The notes beneath the pieces were generated by a model. That model ran no database searches and was not told the DNA's origin. It saw only the letters and a list, made by a program, of their open reading frames with translations. A DNA stretch of 64,000 nt from contig NZ_BJKB01000008.1 in the NCBI RefSeq assembly GCF_010725055.1, positions 62,001 through 126,000 on the forward strand, read 5' to 3'. This DNA is from Gelidibacter japonicus. GTDB taxonomy: Bacteria; Bacteroidota; Bacteroidia; Flavobacteriales; Flavobacteriaceae. The position numbers and the translations under genes are program-made. Of the stretch, positions 18,153 through 26,847 are shown piece by piece. Each line of letters opens with the position of its first letter. Within the stretch, counting starts at the first letter, position 1.

Positions 18153-20144
18153 ATGTATTCCATAGCAAAGATCATAGCACTGAATGTCTTCAATATTTTG
18201 CCTAATCGTAAAAGTTGGAGACGATTGGCTATATCTGATCTTCACGCTCATTTAGAAAAAGCATCCTTTACAAAAATGACATTTTTTTTATTGCTCTGTC
18301 TTAGTTCTATCACTGCCTATCCCTATTACTTCTTTCAACAAAATGATTCTGATCATACCCTTTCTGCTTCAGAAAAACAGCGTCTCATTGATTCTGTAAG
18401 ACAAGCGTATTTAAAAGAGTTAGTCATTGCTTTTACTCCAAAGGATGGACTTAACAAAAAGGAAGTTCAGAATCCGTTAAAGAATACCGACACTACTGGA
18501 GTCGACCATATCAACTCCAGAAAAGCATTCATCGATTCGCTTCGTGAAACAACTAAGGGCTACCCAGTATTCGGACCAAAAAATGATACCATTTTTCTTA
18601 TTTACGCCAAGCTTGGTGCTTCAACACCAAAGGACAGAGCGTTTTATGTAAGCAATAAAATAAAAGCCTTATATGACGATGATTTTTTCAATTCTGATTC
18701 TATCATAGTCGAACACTCTGAGTTATCTTATGACATTGTCTATGGCAATACTATCATTGTCAGTGTAACTGAAGACGACGCTCTTTGGCACGAAACTACG
18801 GCCATGTCTCTGGCAAATAATTTTAAAGAAGCAATCACAAGTTCAATCGTAAATCTTAAGGAAGAACGCAAAATTTCTAAAATAATGGTGCGTTTGGCTT
18901 TAGCGATTTTAGTCATAGGCATTATATGGTTACTTACGCGATTGCTCAAGAGAGTGCATCGGTGGTCAGCGGCTCGTATTGAGAAAAAATCAGAAAAGTG
19001 GCTCAAAAGTTTAAATTATAAGGATTATACGTTTCTTTCTGCAGAACAGGAACTAAAAGTCATCCTGTTCATTCTAAAATCTATCCGCTGGATCATTTTA
19101 TTTTCAGTGCTGTACATTGCCCTACCCATTGTATTTAGCATATTTCCTATCTCTCGACATTGGGCCGATGTCTTGTTTAATCTTGTTTGGTCTCCTTTAC
19201 GGACAATTTTCATTTCTGTTTGGGAATATTTCCCTAAGCTTTTTAAAATTTTTGTCATCATATTTGTTATTCGATATATTATAAAATTTATACGATACTT
19301 TTTTCAGGAAATAGAATCAGAAAAACTCAAAATTTCTGGTTTTTATCCCGATTGGGCCCCACCGACCTTTAGTATTATTAAATTTCTTTTATATGCATTC
19401 ACCTTCGTTCTTATTTTTCCGTTATTGCCGGGTTCGGATTCGCATATATTTAAAGGAGTTTCAGTTTTTGTAGGTGTCCTGCTATCCTTGGGATCTTCAA
19501 CAGCGCTTTCAAATATGATTGCTGGATTGATCATCAATTATATGCGTCCGTTTAGGATTGGCGACCATATAAAAATAGCAGATATCAAGGGTGATGTGGT
19601 TGAAAAATCGTTATTGGTAACGCGAATTAGAACCATAAAGAATGAAGTCATTACCATTCCAAACGGCTCTATCCTCACTGGAAATACCGTCAACTACAGC
19701 ACGGGAATCCACGACAACGGTTTAATCTTGCACACCAACGTAACCATTGGTTATAATGTGCCTTGGTCAGATGTTCACCAAGCCCTAATTGAAGCTGCCT
19801 CTCGATCTGAATTCATTTTAAAACACCCTAAACCCTTTGTACATCAAACTGGTTTGGACGATTTTTATATTGTTTATCAACTCAATGCCTATACGCAGGA
19901 AGCATCGGGACAGGCTCAGGTTTATTCAGAATTGCACCAGAACATTCAAGATGTTTTTAATGAAAGAGGCATTGAAATTTTATCTCCGCATTACAGAGCA
20001 GCAAGGGACGGTAACGAAAGTGGTATTCCTACAGAGTATCTTCCAAAAGATTATAAAGCACCCAGCTTTAATATTAAAGTGAATCAAGAACCTCGGGACC
20101 CGTCCGACCAGCACCGGGCAGGCAAGCCCACGAGCTATATATAA
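18153..20144 (+). CDS. MscS-family mechanosensitive ion channel, large form
   Basis: A 663-residue channel. A periplasmic N-terminal region (~60-240) is followed by about five membrane helices (~243-460). The pore-lining helix and beta domain are well conserved: LLSLGSSTALSNMIAGLIINYMRPFRIGDHIKI at ~445-475, then GDVVEKSLLVTRIRTIKNEVITIPNGSILTGNTVNYS, which is the MscS signature. MscS channels release solutes on hypo-osmotic shock. An internal ATG at 18276 begins a more canonical signal-like segment (MTFFLLLCLSSITAYP) and is an alternative start. The last ~20 codons (PRDPSDQHRAGKPTSYI) lie in a GC-rich palindromic repeat, so the C-terminal tail seems to have been captured from intergenic DNA. 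Confidence 0.88.
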   Translation: MYSIAKIIALNVFNILPNRKSWRRLAISDLHAHLEKASFTKMTFFLLLCLSSITAYPYYFFQQNDSDHTLSASEKQRLIDSVRQAYLKELVIAFTPKDGLNKKEVQNPLKNTDTTGVDHINSRKAFIDSLRETTKGYPVFGPKNDTIFLIYAKLGASTPKDRAFYVSNKIKALYDDDFFNSDSIIVEHSELSYDIVYGNTIIVSVTEDDALWHETTAMSLANNFKEAITSSIVNLKEERKISKIMVRLALAILVIGIIWLLTRLLKRVHRWSAARIEKKSEKWLKSLNYKDYTFLSAEQELKVILFILKSIRWIILFSVLYIALPIVFSIFPISRHWADVLFNLVWSPLRTIFISVWEYFPKLFKIFVIIFVIRYIIKFIRYFFQEIESEKLKISGFYPDWAPPTFSIIKFLLYAFTFVLIFPLLPGSDSHIFKGVSVFVGVLLSLGSSTALSNMIAGLIINYMRPFRIGDHIKIADIKGDVVEKSLLVTRIRTIKNEVITIPNGSILTGNTVNYSTGIHDNGLILHTNVTIGYNVPWSDVHQALIEAASRSEFILKHPKPFVHQTGLDDFYIVYQLNAYTQEASGQAQVYSELHQNIQDVFNERGIEILSPHYRAARDGNESGIPTEYLPKDYKAPSFNIKVNQEPRDPSDQHRAGKPTSYI

Positions 20145-20261
20145 GGAATTGTCTTTTCGATGGAGGCAAGCCTCGGGGTATTAAAACTCACTGGTGGGAA
20201 TAAATAACAGCAACCTTTTCTGATAAAAAAAGAAGCTCATTGAGAGTTATATTGAGTTAAT
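20145..20261. repeat. Repeat-like spacer after mscS
   Basis: The spacer has a short palindromic stretch (GGAGGCAAGCCTCGGGG, near 20163) related in composition to the GC-rich block at the mscS 3' end (CGGGCAGGCAAGCCC). The genes on each side converge here; no clean terminator was identified. Confidence 0.35.
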
Positions 20262-20939
20262 TTACAACTCAATCCCCTCTCCAATCCCCAACAACATCAA
20301 ATCTTTATTCTTATCAAAAAACTTACGTTTGGATTCTTCATGGTCGATTTCGATATAACCAAAGGTGTCAAAATGGTAGCCCATAATTTTATCACATTGG
20401 AGAAAATCACTGGCAATGATGGCGTCATCAACACCCATGGTAAAGTTGTCTCCTATTGGTAGAATCGCTAAATCAAGTTTAAGGCGCATGGGAATAAGTT
20501 TCATATCCATGGTCAGCGCAGTATCTCCAGCAATATAGATGTTTTTTCGTTCGCCTTCAATGACAAAACCTCCTGGTTGCCCGCCATAAGTTCCATCAGC
20601 AAATGACGACGTGTGGATAGCGGTAACGTATTTGACCGTCCCAAATTCAAAATCCCACGAGCCGCCATGATTCATGGGGTGTACTTCCAATCCCATAGCC
20701 TCAAAATGACTTGTAATTTCAAAGTTGGACACAATCATGGCATTGGTGCGCTTAGCAATGGCTTCAGCATCTAAAACATGATCTTGATGCGCATGCGTTA
20801 AAAGAATATAATCGGCTTTTAAAGTATTGATGTCAATATGTGAGGCTTTTTCATTCGCTGATATAAAAGGATCTACTAAAATGTTGACCTCATTGACTTC
20901 AATACCTAAACAGGAGTGACCGTAATATGTAATTTTCAT
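20262..20939 (-). CDS. Metal-dependent hydrolase, beta-lactamase fold (UPF0173)
   Basis: A 225-residue MBL-fold protein of the UPF0173 group. It begins MKITYYGHSCLGIEVNEVNILVDPFIS and carries the metal-binding motif LLTHAHQDHVLDAE (HxHxDH, residues ~49-55), a second His in AIHTSSFADG and a third ligand region IYIAGDTALTMDMK. The product's substrate is unknown, as for the family. In several Flavobacteriaceae a gene of this type lies beside menA, which is the case here after a 583-bp repeat-bearing spacer. Confidence 0.88.
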   Translation of the reverse strand: MKITYYGHSCLGIEVNEVNILVDPFISANEKASHIDINTLKADYILLTHAHQDHVLDAEAIAKRTNAMIVSNFEITSHFEAMGLEVHPMNHGGSWDFEFGTVKYVTAIHTSSFADGTYGGQPGGFVIEGERKNIYIAGDTALTMDMKLIPMRLKLDLAILPIGDNFTMGVDDAIIASDFLQCDKIMGYHFDTFGYIEIDHEESKRKFFDKNKDLMLLGIGEGIEL

Positions 20940-21195
20940 GATTTTGGAAATTTGTTGTATGAATTATTTGTACGACTTAAATATATTCAAAATATTTATG
21001 AACGAGTCCATTTGTGCGCGATAAAAAGTAGGATTTCGGGAAGATGGAATGTGTAAGATGGCGGTTGGATGGGATTTGAAACTTGAAATTTTATAAATAT
21101 TGGGAGTCTGCTGTCTATTTTAATTGCGTAGTTTCCGGGTTATAACCTGGAATTAGAAAATCGGATACAATCTAACTAAACTCGACATTACATCC

Positions 21196-21270
21196 TGAGA
21201 CCCCACCAAAAAGCGGGGTTAGTTCAACCAGCTATTTTGAATGCGCATTTCATGCTTTTCAAAATAGGGT
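21196..21270. repeat. 75-bp double-hairpin repeat, copy 1
   Basis: First of two direct copies (73 of 75 positions identical, 24-bp spacer). Each has two potential hairpins: CCCC(A/G)CC-AAAAA-GCGGGG and a longer one with arms CTATTTTGA and TCAAAATAG around an inner GCAT...ATGC stem. The first stem has one mismatch in this copy. Confidence 0.85.
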
Positions 21271-21294
21271 ACAGAAATATCGCTTTTGTTAGCT

Positions 21295-21369
21295 TGAGAC
21301 CCCGCCAAAAAGCGGGGTTAGTTCAACCAGCTATTTTGAATGCGCATTTTATGCTTTTCAAAATAGGGT
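21295..21369. repeat. 75-bp double-hairpin repeat, copy 2
   Basis: Second copy of the same unit. One of its two differences restores a perfect six-pair stem (CCCCGC/GCGGGG). The copy ends just before the menA terminator. Confidence 0.85.
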
Positions 21370-21373
21370 TTCA

Positions 21374-21414
21374 CTAAAAAAACTCAGACAAATTGAAGAA
21401 TGTGCCTGAGTTTT
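21374..21414 (-). terminator. Terminator of the menBA transcript
   Basis: On the minus strand the arms AAAACTCAG and CTGAGTTTT (21414-21406 and 21387-21379) enclose an 18-nt loop and are followed by a run of T. It lies about 110 bp beyond the menA stop codon. Confidence 0.65.
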
Positions 21415-21522
21415 AAAGCCCCAAATTTTATAACCAACTGATTAAGAAAATGAATGTTGGCTTAAAAATTACTTTTAAATATACAACTTAAATCATTGAT
21501 CACCAAATCTCAACGATTGTTT

Positions 21523-22425
21523 TTACAAAATATAACCGATGCCCAATAACAATGAAAACAAAAATGTGGACAATGCCAACACTTTTAATTGCGAATCGAA
21601 ATCAGAGGATACTTGAGCACTTATTATTTTTTTAATGTGAATTGCAAGCGGAATATAGGATATAAAAAAGAGGAAATTCCAAAATGATGTATAATACAAA
21701 ATGGCAAATACTACCCCAACAATCATAGCACTAATGACGAGAAATAAATGGTATTTTTTAGATTTTTCCTTACCCAATTTCACTGCAGTAGTAATTTTAT
21801 TTGAGAGTTTATCCGACTCAATGTCCCTCATATTATTGAGATTGAGCACGCCTACACTTAACAGACCAACAGCAATGGAAGGGAGTACAACGATATGATC
21901 CAATTGTTTGGAGAATAGGAAATAGCTCCCAACAACACTCACAAATCCGAAGAACACAAGTACAAAAACATCACCTAAACCTCTATACCCATAAGCTGAA
22001 TCGCCCATGGTATATTTCATCGCTGCATAAACCGAAAGTCCTCCCAGGCCCAAAAAGAAGAGAGAGTATAAGAAATAACCGTGTCCAAAAGCCGTATAAA
22101 TGAGAAGTATGGTCAAAAATATAACGATCAAGACATTGATTTTCAATGCTTCAAACATTTGTTCCGGAGTGATTTTTCCACTTTGAACGGCACGCATGGG
22201 GCCGACTCTATTTTCATTATCAGTGCCTTTTATTCCGTCGCCATAGTCATTGGCCAAATTTGAGAGAATTTGCAGTGAAAGTGTTACCAATAAAGCCAAT
22301 ATAAAAACTAAAGAACTGAAAAATCCGTTATAAACAGCAAAACAAGCTCCTATAACAATTCCTGAAATAGATAATGGCAGCGTTCGCAATCTGAACGCTG
22401 AAAACCAAGATTTTAATCTTTCCAT
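21523..22425 (-). CDS. menA: 1,4-dihydroxy-2-naphthoate polyprenyltransferase
   Basis: A 300-residue UbiA-superfamily membrane protein that attaches the polyprenyl chain to 1,4-dihydroxy-2-naphthoate, giving demethylmenaquinone. The two Asp-rich substrate-binding motifs are present: NLANDYGDGIKGTDNENRVGPMRAVQSG (~57-84) and NLNNMRDIESDKLSNKITTAVKLG (~195-218). About eight or nine hydrophobic helices are visible. It lies 18 bp downstream of menB on the same strand, consistent with one transcript. The length is normal for the family. Confidence 0.93.
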   Translation of the reverse strand: MERLKSWFSAFRLRTLPLSISGIVIGACFAVYNGFFSSLVFILALLVTLSLQILSNLANDYGDGIKGTDNENRVGPMRAVQSGKITPEQMFEALKINVLIVIFLTILLIYTAFGHGYFLYSLFFLGLGGLSVYAAMKYTMGDSAYGYRGLGDVFVLVFFGFVSVVGSYFLFSKQLDHIVVLPSIAVGLLSVGVLNLNNMRDIESDKLSNKITTAVKLGKEKSKKYHLFLVISAMIVGVVFAILYYTSFWNFLFFISYIPLAIHIKKIISAQVSSDFDSQLKVLALSTFLFSLLLGIGYIL

Positions 22426-22443
22426 TCTAAAATTTTGGGTGGT

Positions 22444-23283
22444 TTATGGAATCCATTTTTTCTCAAAATTGGGCTTTCGCTTTTCCAAAAAGGCATTTCG
22501 ACCTTCAATGGCTTCTTCAGTCATATAGGCAAGACGCGTTGCTTCTCCAGCAAAAACCTGCTGGCCGACCATCCCATCATCAGTCAAGTTCATCGCGAAC
22601 TTCAACATTTTTATAGAAGTAGGCGACTTCGCTAAGATTTCCTGTGCCCATTGATAGGCTGTATTTTCCAATTCGGCATGCGGAATAACGGCATTCACCA
22701 TTCCCATTTCATAGGCTTCTTGCGCAGAGTAATCTCTTCCCAAGAAAAAGATTTCTCGAGCTCTTTTCTGACCCACCATTTTTGCAAGGTAAGCAGAACC
22801 ATAACCACCGTCAAAACTGGTCACATCGGCATCAGTTTGCTTAAAGATTGCATGTTCCTTACTGGCTAAAGTAAGATCGCACACCACATGCAAACTATGG
22901 CCACCGCCAACGGCCCATCCTGGAACCACAGCAATGACTGCCTTAGGCATGAACCTGATCAAACGTTGTACTTCTAAGATATTTAACCGATGATAGCCAT
23001 CCTCGCCCACGTAACCTTGCTTCCCTCTGGCTTTTTGATCGCCGCCACTACAAAAGGAATAGACTCCATCTTTAGACGATGGTCCTTCAGCAGATAATAA
23101 GACCACACCAATATTCACATCTTCATTGGCATCGTAAAACGCATCGTACAGTTCACTTGTGGTTTGAGGTCTAAATGCGTTTCTGACATCAGGTCTGTTA
23201 AACGCTATTCGGGCGACACCATTACTTTTTTTATAGGTGATATCTTGGTATTCCTTTACAGTTTTCCAGTTGATTTGACTCAT
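22444..23283 (-). CDS. menB: 1,4-dihydroxy-2-naphthoyl-CoA synthase
   Basis: A 279-residue crotonase-fold enzyme that closes the second ring of the naphthoate by converting o-succinylbenzoyl-CoA to 1,4-dihydroxy-2-naphthoyl-CoA. MenB features include YSFCSGGDQKARG (~75-87), AVVPGWAVGGGHSLHVVCDLTLAS (~117-140, oxyanion-hole region) and TSFDGGYGSAYLAKMVGQKRAREIFFLGR (~154-182). The C-terminal segment ends KPNFEKKWIP. It sits 21 bp after cvfB and 18 bp before menA. Confidence 0.95.
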   Translation of the reverse strand: MSQINWKTVKEYQDITYKKSNGVARIAFNRPDVRNAFRPQTTSELYDAFYDANEDVNIGVVLLSAEGPSSKDGVYSFCSGGDQKARGKQGYVGEDGYHRLNILEVQRLIRFMPKAVIAVVPGWAVGGGHSLHVVCDLTLASKEHAIFKQTDADVTSFDGGYGSAYLAKMVGQKRAREIFFLGRDYSAQEAYEMGMVNAVIPHAELENTAYQWAQEILAKSPTSIKMLKFAMNLTDDGMVGQQVFAGEATRLAYMTEEAIEGRNAFLEKRKPNFEKKWIP

Positions 23284-23304
23284 GTATTGTGTTTTTAAAA
23301 TGAA

Positions 23305-24135
23305 TTAAATAAGATAAATGCCATCTTCCTTAATTTCGATTAACCGTTGTTTATATAAAGTGCCTATGGCTTTTTTAAAGGTCTTCTTGCTCATTTGGAG
23401 CATTTCTTTTATATCCTCTGGATCTGATTTATCCGTTAAATTGAGATATCCGCCATTGTCTTCCAATTCATGCATGATGGCATCGGCATTCGGCTCAATT
23501 TTCCTGTACCCAATCTTCTCTAAAGTGATGTCCAATTTATTGTCAGGTCTGATTTTTTTGACGAAACCCTTCATTCGGTCGCCAACACTCAATTCTTTAT
23601 AAATATCATCTTGAAAAATCAATCCAGCATGTTTATTATTTACAATAACATTCATTCCAATGTCTGAAGGATGCGAAATAATGACGTCCACTTCTTCAAA
23701 TTGGGTAACCGTCAGATCTTTATTATCCAAAAAACGATTGGTTTTACTGGAAGCTGCCAATCGGCCTGTTTTTTCATCCAAATAACAATGCACCAGATAC
23801 CACCCGCCAGCTTTCATTTTAAAAACCTGTTCCTTGAATGGACAGAACAGCTCCTTTACCATGCCCCAGTCCAAGAAAGCTCCGTGGTCAGTGACTTGGT
23901 TGCAGCGCAACATTGCAAATTCCCCGCGTGTTATATAGGGCTTATCGGTTACAGCAACAAGGCGTTCTTCATTGTCCAAATAAACAAAGACTTCAATTTT
24001 ATCCCAAATCTGATACGTTTCAGGAACATATCTGTTTGGCAACAACACTTCGTTGCCTTCCGTATCAGCAATATAGACGCCTTGTTCAGCCTCACGAATT
24101 ATTTCTAAGGTATTATATTCTCCAATATGTATCAT
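23305..24135 (-). CDS. cvfB: S1-like RNA-binding protein of the CvfB family
   Basis: Read from ATG 24135 (MIHIGEYNTLEIIREAEQGVYIAD), the product has 276 residues; an upstream ATG at 24171 would add 12 unsupported residues. Three OB/S1-like units can be traced (~5-60, ~65-130, ~145-210), for example GAFLDWGMVKELFCPFKEQ and GLIFQDDIYKELSVGDRMKGFVKKIRPDNKLDITLEKIG. A winged-helix C-terminus follows (DPEDIKEMLQMSKKTFKKAIGTLYKQRLIEIKEDGIYLI). CvfB proteins bind RNA and affect virulence and stress in Firmicutes; the flavobacterial role is unknown. It is the first gene of the cvfB-menB-menA group. Confidence 0.88.
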   Translation of the reverse strand: MIHIGEYNTLEIIREAEQGVYIADTEGNEVLLPNRYVPETYQIWDKIEVFVYLDNEERLVAVTDKPYITRGEFAMLRCNQVTDHGAFLDWGMVKELFCPFKEQVFKMKAGGWYLVHCYLDEKTGRLAASSKTNRFLDNKDLTVTQFEEVDVIISHPSDIGMNVIVNNKHAGLIFQDDIYKELSVGDRMKGFVKKIRPDNKLDITLEKIGYRKIEPNADAIMHELEDNGGYLNLTDKSDPEDIKEMLQMSKKTFKKAIGTLYKQRLIEIKEDGIYLI

Positions 24136-24170
24136 GGTGCAAAGGTAAGTATATTCATGTTTATCCAACA

Positions 24171-24217
24171 AAAAAAGCGATACTGTTCTGAAATTTCAGA
24201 AGTAACGCTTTTTTTAT
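24171..24217 (-). terminator. Bidirectional hairpin between DUF2853 gene and cvfB
   Basis: The arms AAAAAAGCG-TACT-TCTGAAA and TTTCAGA-AGTA-CGCTTTTTT pair almost fully, with A/T runs at both ends, so it can terminate from either direction. It probably ends the menF-menD-DUF2853 transcript and separates it from cvfB-menBA. Confidence 0.75.
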
Positions 24218-24234
24218 TTAGAGGTTGGAATTTA

Positions 24235-24576
24235 TTATTTGTAAACAGCTTCTTTCTTAAAGTGTTTTGTCAATAAATAATAAACCACAGCTCTATATTT
24301 ATTTCTGTTTGATTTGCCATAGATTTCCATAACTGAATCAATCCCCTTATCCAACTCCGGACCATCTTTCAATCCAAGTTTTTTAATTAGAAAGTTGTTT
24401 TTAACGGTTGCGATTTCATTAGGATCAGTACCTGAAACTGTTGATGCGTCGGCATTGTAAATTGATGGACCACAACCAATGGTTACCTTGGTCAATAAAT
24501 CCATGTCAGCATTCACGCCACATTTCTCCTTTAAGTCTGCAGCATACTTTGTAATTAATTCATCTCTTTTACTCAT
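24235..24576 (-). CDS. DUF2853 protein
   Basis: A 113-residue small cytosolic protein of the DUF2853 family: MSKRDELITKYAADLKEKCG at the N-terminus, then TKVTIGCGPSIYNADASTVSGTDPNEIATVKNNFLIKKLGL, then YRAVVYYLLTKHFKKEAVYK. The GCGPSIYN and tyrosine-rich C-terminal motifs are typical. Function is unknown. Its position between menD and cvfB is seen in several Flavobacteriaceae. Confidence 0.88.
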   Translation of the reverse strand: MSKRDELITKYAADLKEKCGVNADMDLLTKVTIGCGPSIYNADASTVSGTDPNEIATVKNNFLIKKLGLKDGPELDKGIDSVMEIYGKSNRNKYRAVVYYLLTKHFKKEAVYK

Positions 24577-24663
24577 TATTGAAAAGTTTTAAGTTACATT
24601 ATTTAGTGTCTCAATATACTAAAATTTAACAGAGATATAAAAATTTGCCAACAGATTTAATGA

Positions 24664-26421
24664 TTATTTTATATACTTAAAATACTCCAGCAAAATTTCA
24701 TCATTTGCTTGGTCTGCGGTATAAATTTCGAGAATTTTTGGCGACTTACTTTCTTTGTAAAAGGTATTGAGCGCAATACTCAAATCATTTTGGGAAGACA
24801 CTTTCTTATATTTAAAATTGTACATTTCGGCTAAATGTTGTGCGGTCAATTTATGCTTGGTTTCAAAAAATGTATCGAAATTCTTCGTGTTTTTATGTCC
24901 AGGAAGAATTCTAAAAATACCGCCTCCACCATTATTGATCACAATTATTCTAAAGGAATCCGGGATATAATTGTTCCAAAGGGCGTTACTATCATAGAAG
25001 AAACTCAAATCACCCGTTATAAAAGTAGTCTGTCGTTTATGGGCCAAAGCACATCCTATCGCCGTTGATGTACTCCCATCTATCCCACTTGTGCCTCTAT
25101 TACAGAACACTTCAATGGATTTATGGATGTCAAATAGTTGTGCATATCTAATGGCCGAACTGTTCCCTATTTGCAAAATAGTATCATTAGGAAGTGTTTT
25201 AAAAAGCGTATCAAAAACCTTAAAGTCGGAAAACGATATTTTCTCCAAAAAACTGTTGTGCTTTTTGTTTCGCTCCATCTTAATTCCCGTCCAATAATTT
25301 CTATAGGAACTTTTTACCTGCTCGGCTTTTGGAAGAAACTCACTAAAAAAATAATTGGGGGTTTCTTTAATATGTTGGGTCAAACAAAAATATGTATCAT
25401 AGGCTCTGGTTTCACTGATATGCCAGTGTTCTTTGGGTTGGTATTCCCTCAAAAAAGCCTTGATCTTCTTAGAGACTACCATCCCCCCAAAAGTGATGAG
25501 GATCTCTGGTTGCAATTTTATGAAACCTTCCTTTTGAAGAGGCGCTATCAACTTGTCAATGCTCGTAATAAATGTGCCGTGGTCCAAATTGGAAGTGGTT
25601 TCGGTTAAGACAATAACACTGTCATCTTTCGCCAATAAGTTTAGCCATTTTTGATCAATTTTATCAGGAGCGTACTCGCCTACCAATACCATTTTTCGCT
25701 TTGCTTTTCGCCAATCGTTCAAACATTGGTCCATGATATATGAATCCATTTTGGGTTCTTCCAATTCGATGGGTATGTTCTTTGGCGCAACGGTTAAAGC
25801 ATCAACCATCTCATAAAGCGGTTCATCGAATGGTACATTGATATGAACCGGTCCTTTTTTGAAGATGGATTTATTTATGGCATCGTTCAATTCTTGTTCA
25901 TTAAACTTTTGAATATCCTTTTGAAGACCTAATAAACGTTCCAGTTTGTCTTCAATATTCTTTAAAATAGGAATGTCCTCAGTTACGGGAATATTCAGTT
26001 CGTCCTTTACATCCAATTTTAAATTTGCAGAATGGAGTATATGATTCTCAAATACGTTTTTCTGATTGATAGTTTGTCCGTCACCAATATTCTGAAGGTG
26101 TTTTGGCCGATCGGCAGAAAGAACAATTAACGGGATTTCACTATAAAATGCTTCCGCAACCGCAGGATAATAATTGAGCAATGCACTTCCAGAAGTACAG
26201 ACCACCGCAACAGGTGCTTCAATCTGCTGGGCAATACCAAGGGCGAAAAAAGCCGCACAGCGCTCATCTACAATACTGTAACATTTAAAAAATGGATCGT
26301 TGGAAAAACCGATGGTCAAAGGTGCGTTTCTGCTGCCTGGTGAGATAACAATATGTTTTATGTTTTTTGCTTTGCAAAGCTGAATAACGGTCTGAGCAAG
26401 CGGAATTTTAGGATATTTCAT
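24664..26421 (-). CDS. menD: 2-succinyl-5-enolpyruvyl-6-hydroxy-3-cyclohexene-1-carboxylate synthase
   Basis: A 585-residue thiamine-diphosphate enzyme that joins 2-oxoglutarate and isochorismate. MenD landmarks: IKHIVISPGSRNAPLTIGF at ~20-38, DERCAAFFALGIAQQ at ~52-66 (cofactor glutamate in the conserved DERSA-type motif), VVCTSGSALLNYYPAVAEAFYSEIPLIVLSADRP at ~73-106, and the pyrophosphate region GTSGIDGSTSTAIGCALA followed by TGDLSFFYDSNALWN. Length fits the family. It is in menaquinone biosynthesis, the only respiratory quinone route of this group. Upstream is a 426-bp repeat-filled spacer before menF. Confidence 0.95.
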   Translation of the reverse strand: MKYPKIPLAQTVIQLCKAKNIKHIVISPGSRNAPLTIGFSNDPFFKCYSIVDERCAAFFALGIAQQIEAPVAVVCTSGSALLNYYPAVAEAFYSEIPLIVLSADRPKHLQNIGDGQTINQKNVFENHILHSANLKLDVKDELNIPVTEDIPILKNIEDKLERLLGLQKDIQKFNEQELNDAINKSIFKKGPVHINVPFDEPLYEMVDALTVAPKNIPIELEEPKMDSYIMDQCLNDWRKAKRKMVLVGEYAPDKIDQKWLNLLAKDDSVIVLTETTSNLDHGTFITSIDKLIAPLQKEGFIKLQPEILITFGGMVVSKKIKAFLREYQPKEHWHISETRAYDTYFCLTQHIKETPNYFFSEFLPKAEQVKSSYRNYWTGIKMERNKKHNSFLEKISFSDFKVFDTLFKTLPNDTILQIGNSSAIRYAQLFDIHKSIEVFCNRGTSGIDGSTSTAIGCALAHKRQTTFITGDLSFFYDSNALWNNYIPDSFRIIVINNGGGGIFRILPGHKNTKNFDTFFETKHKLTAQHLAEMYNFKYKKVSSQNDLSIALNTFYKESKSPKILEIYTADQANDEILLEYFKYIK

Positions 26422-26847
26422 TCATGGATAATCTTATCGCAAAAGTACGAATTTAGGTGAGCTAATTGAAAAATTATCGCCTGAAAAACTACAAAGTTTA
26501 AAAAATCAAAAACCAAAATTTCAAATCCCCTATCCGCCCACAGGCAGGCAAATTCCAAACTCCCAATTTAGGACAAGCTTGACTTTAGTTGAGTACTTTA
26601 CTTTTGAAAGAATCCTTGATGTCTTTGTGGAACCTCTTTGGCACAACTATTATTTCCCGCTGATTACGCAGATTTACGCAGAATGTTACTTCATTCAAAC
26701 CTTAGCATTTCCTCTGCGGAACTTAGTGCCTCCTTTGTGGAACTTAGTGCAATAACTTTTTATCTCCAGCAGATTGTGCAGATTTCTTCCTTTAATGTGT
26801 GCGTGGAACTAATCCCCAATACCTAATTCCTAATCCCTTTTTCATCT
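26422..26847. repeat. Repeat-rich spacer inside the menaquinone cluster
   Basis: A spacer of 426 bp between menF and menD. It contains degenerate repeats of the type GCTGATTACGCAGATTTACGCAG (near 26660), two copies of a TGGAACTTAGTGC-like unit (26718-26750), a GC-rich palindrome half (CACAGGCAGGCA, near 26540) and 7-bp-period AATCCC/TAATTCC units (26814-26838). No protein gene is credible here. Confidence 0.6.

Larger units (their letters stand above)
20940..21522. other. Non-coding spacer with tandem hairpin repeats
   Basis: Nearly 600 bases between the hydrolase gene and menA without a credible ORF. It holds the upstream region of the hydrolase (20940-21195), two 75-bp direct repeats and a menA terminator, listed separately. 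Confidence 0.6.
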
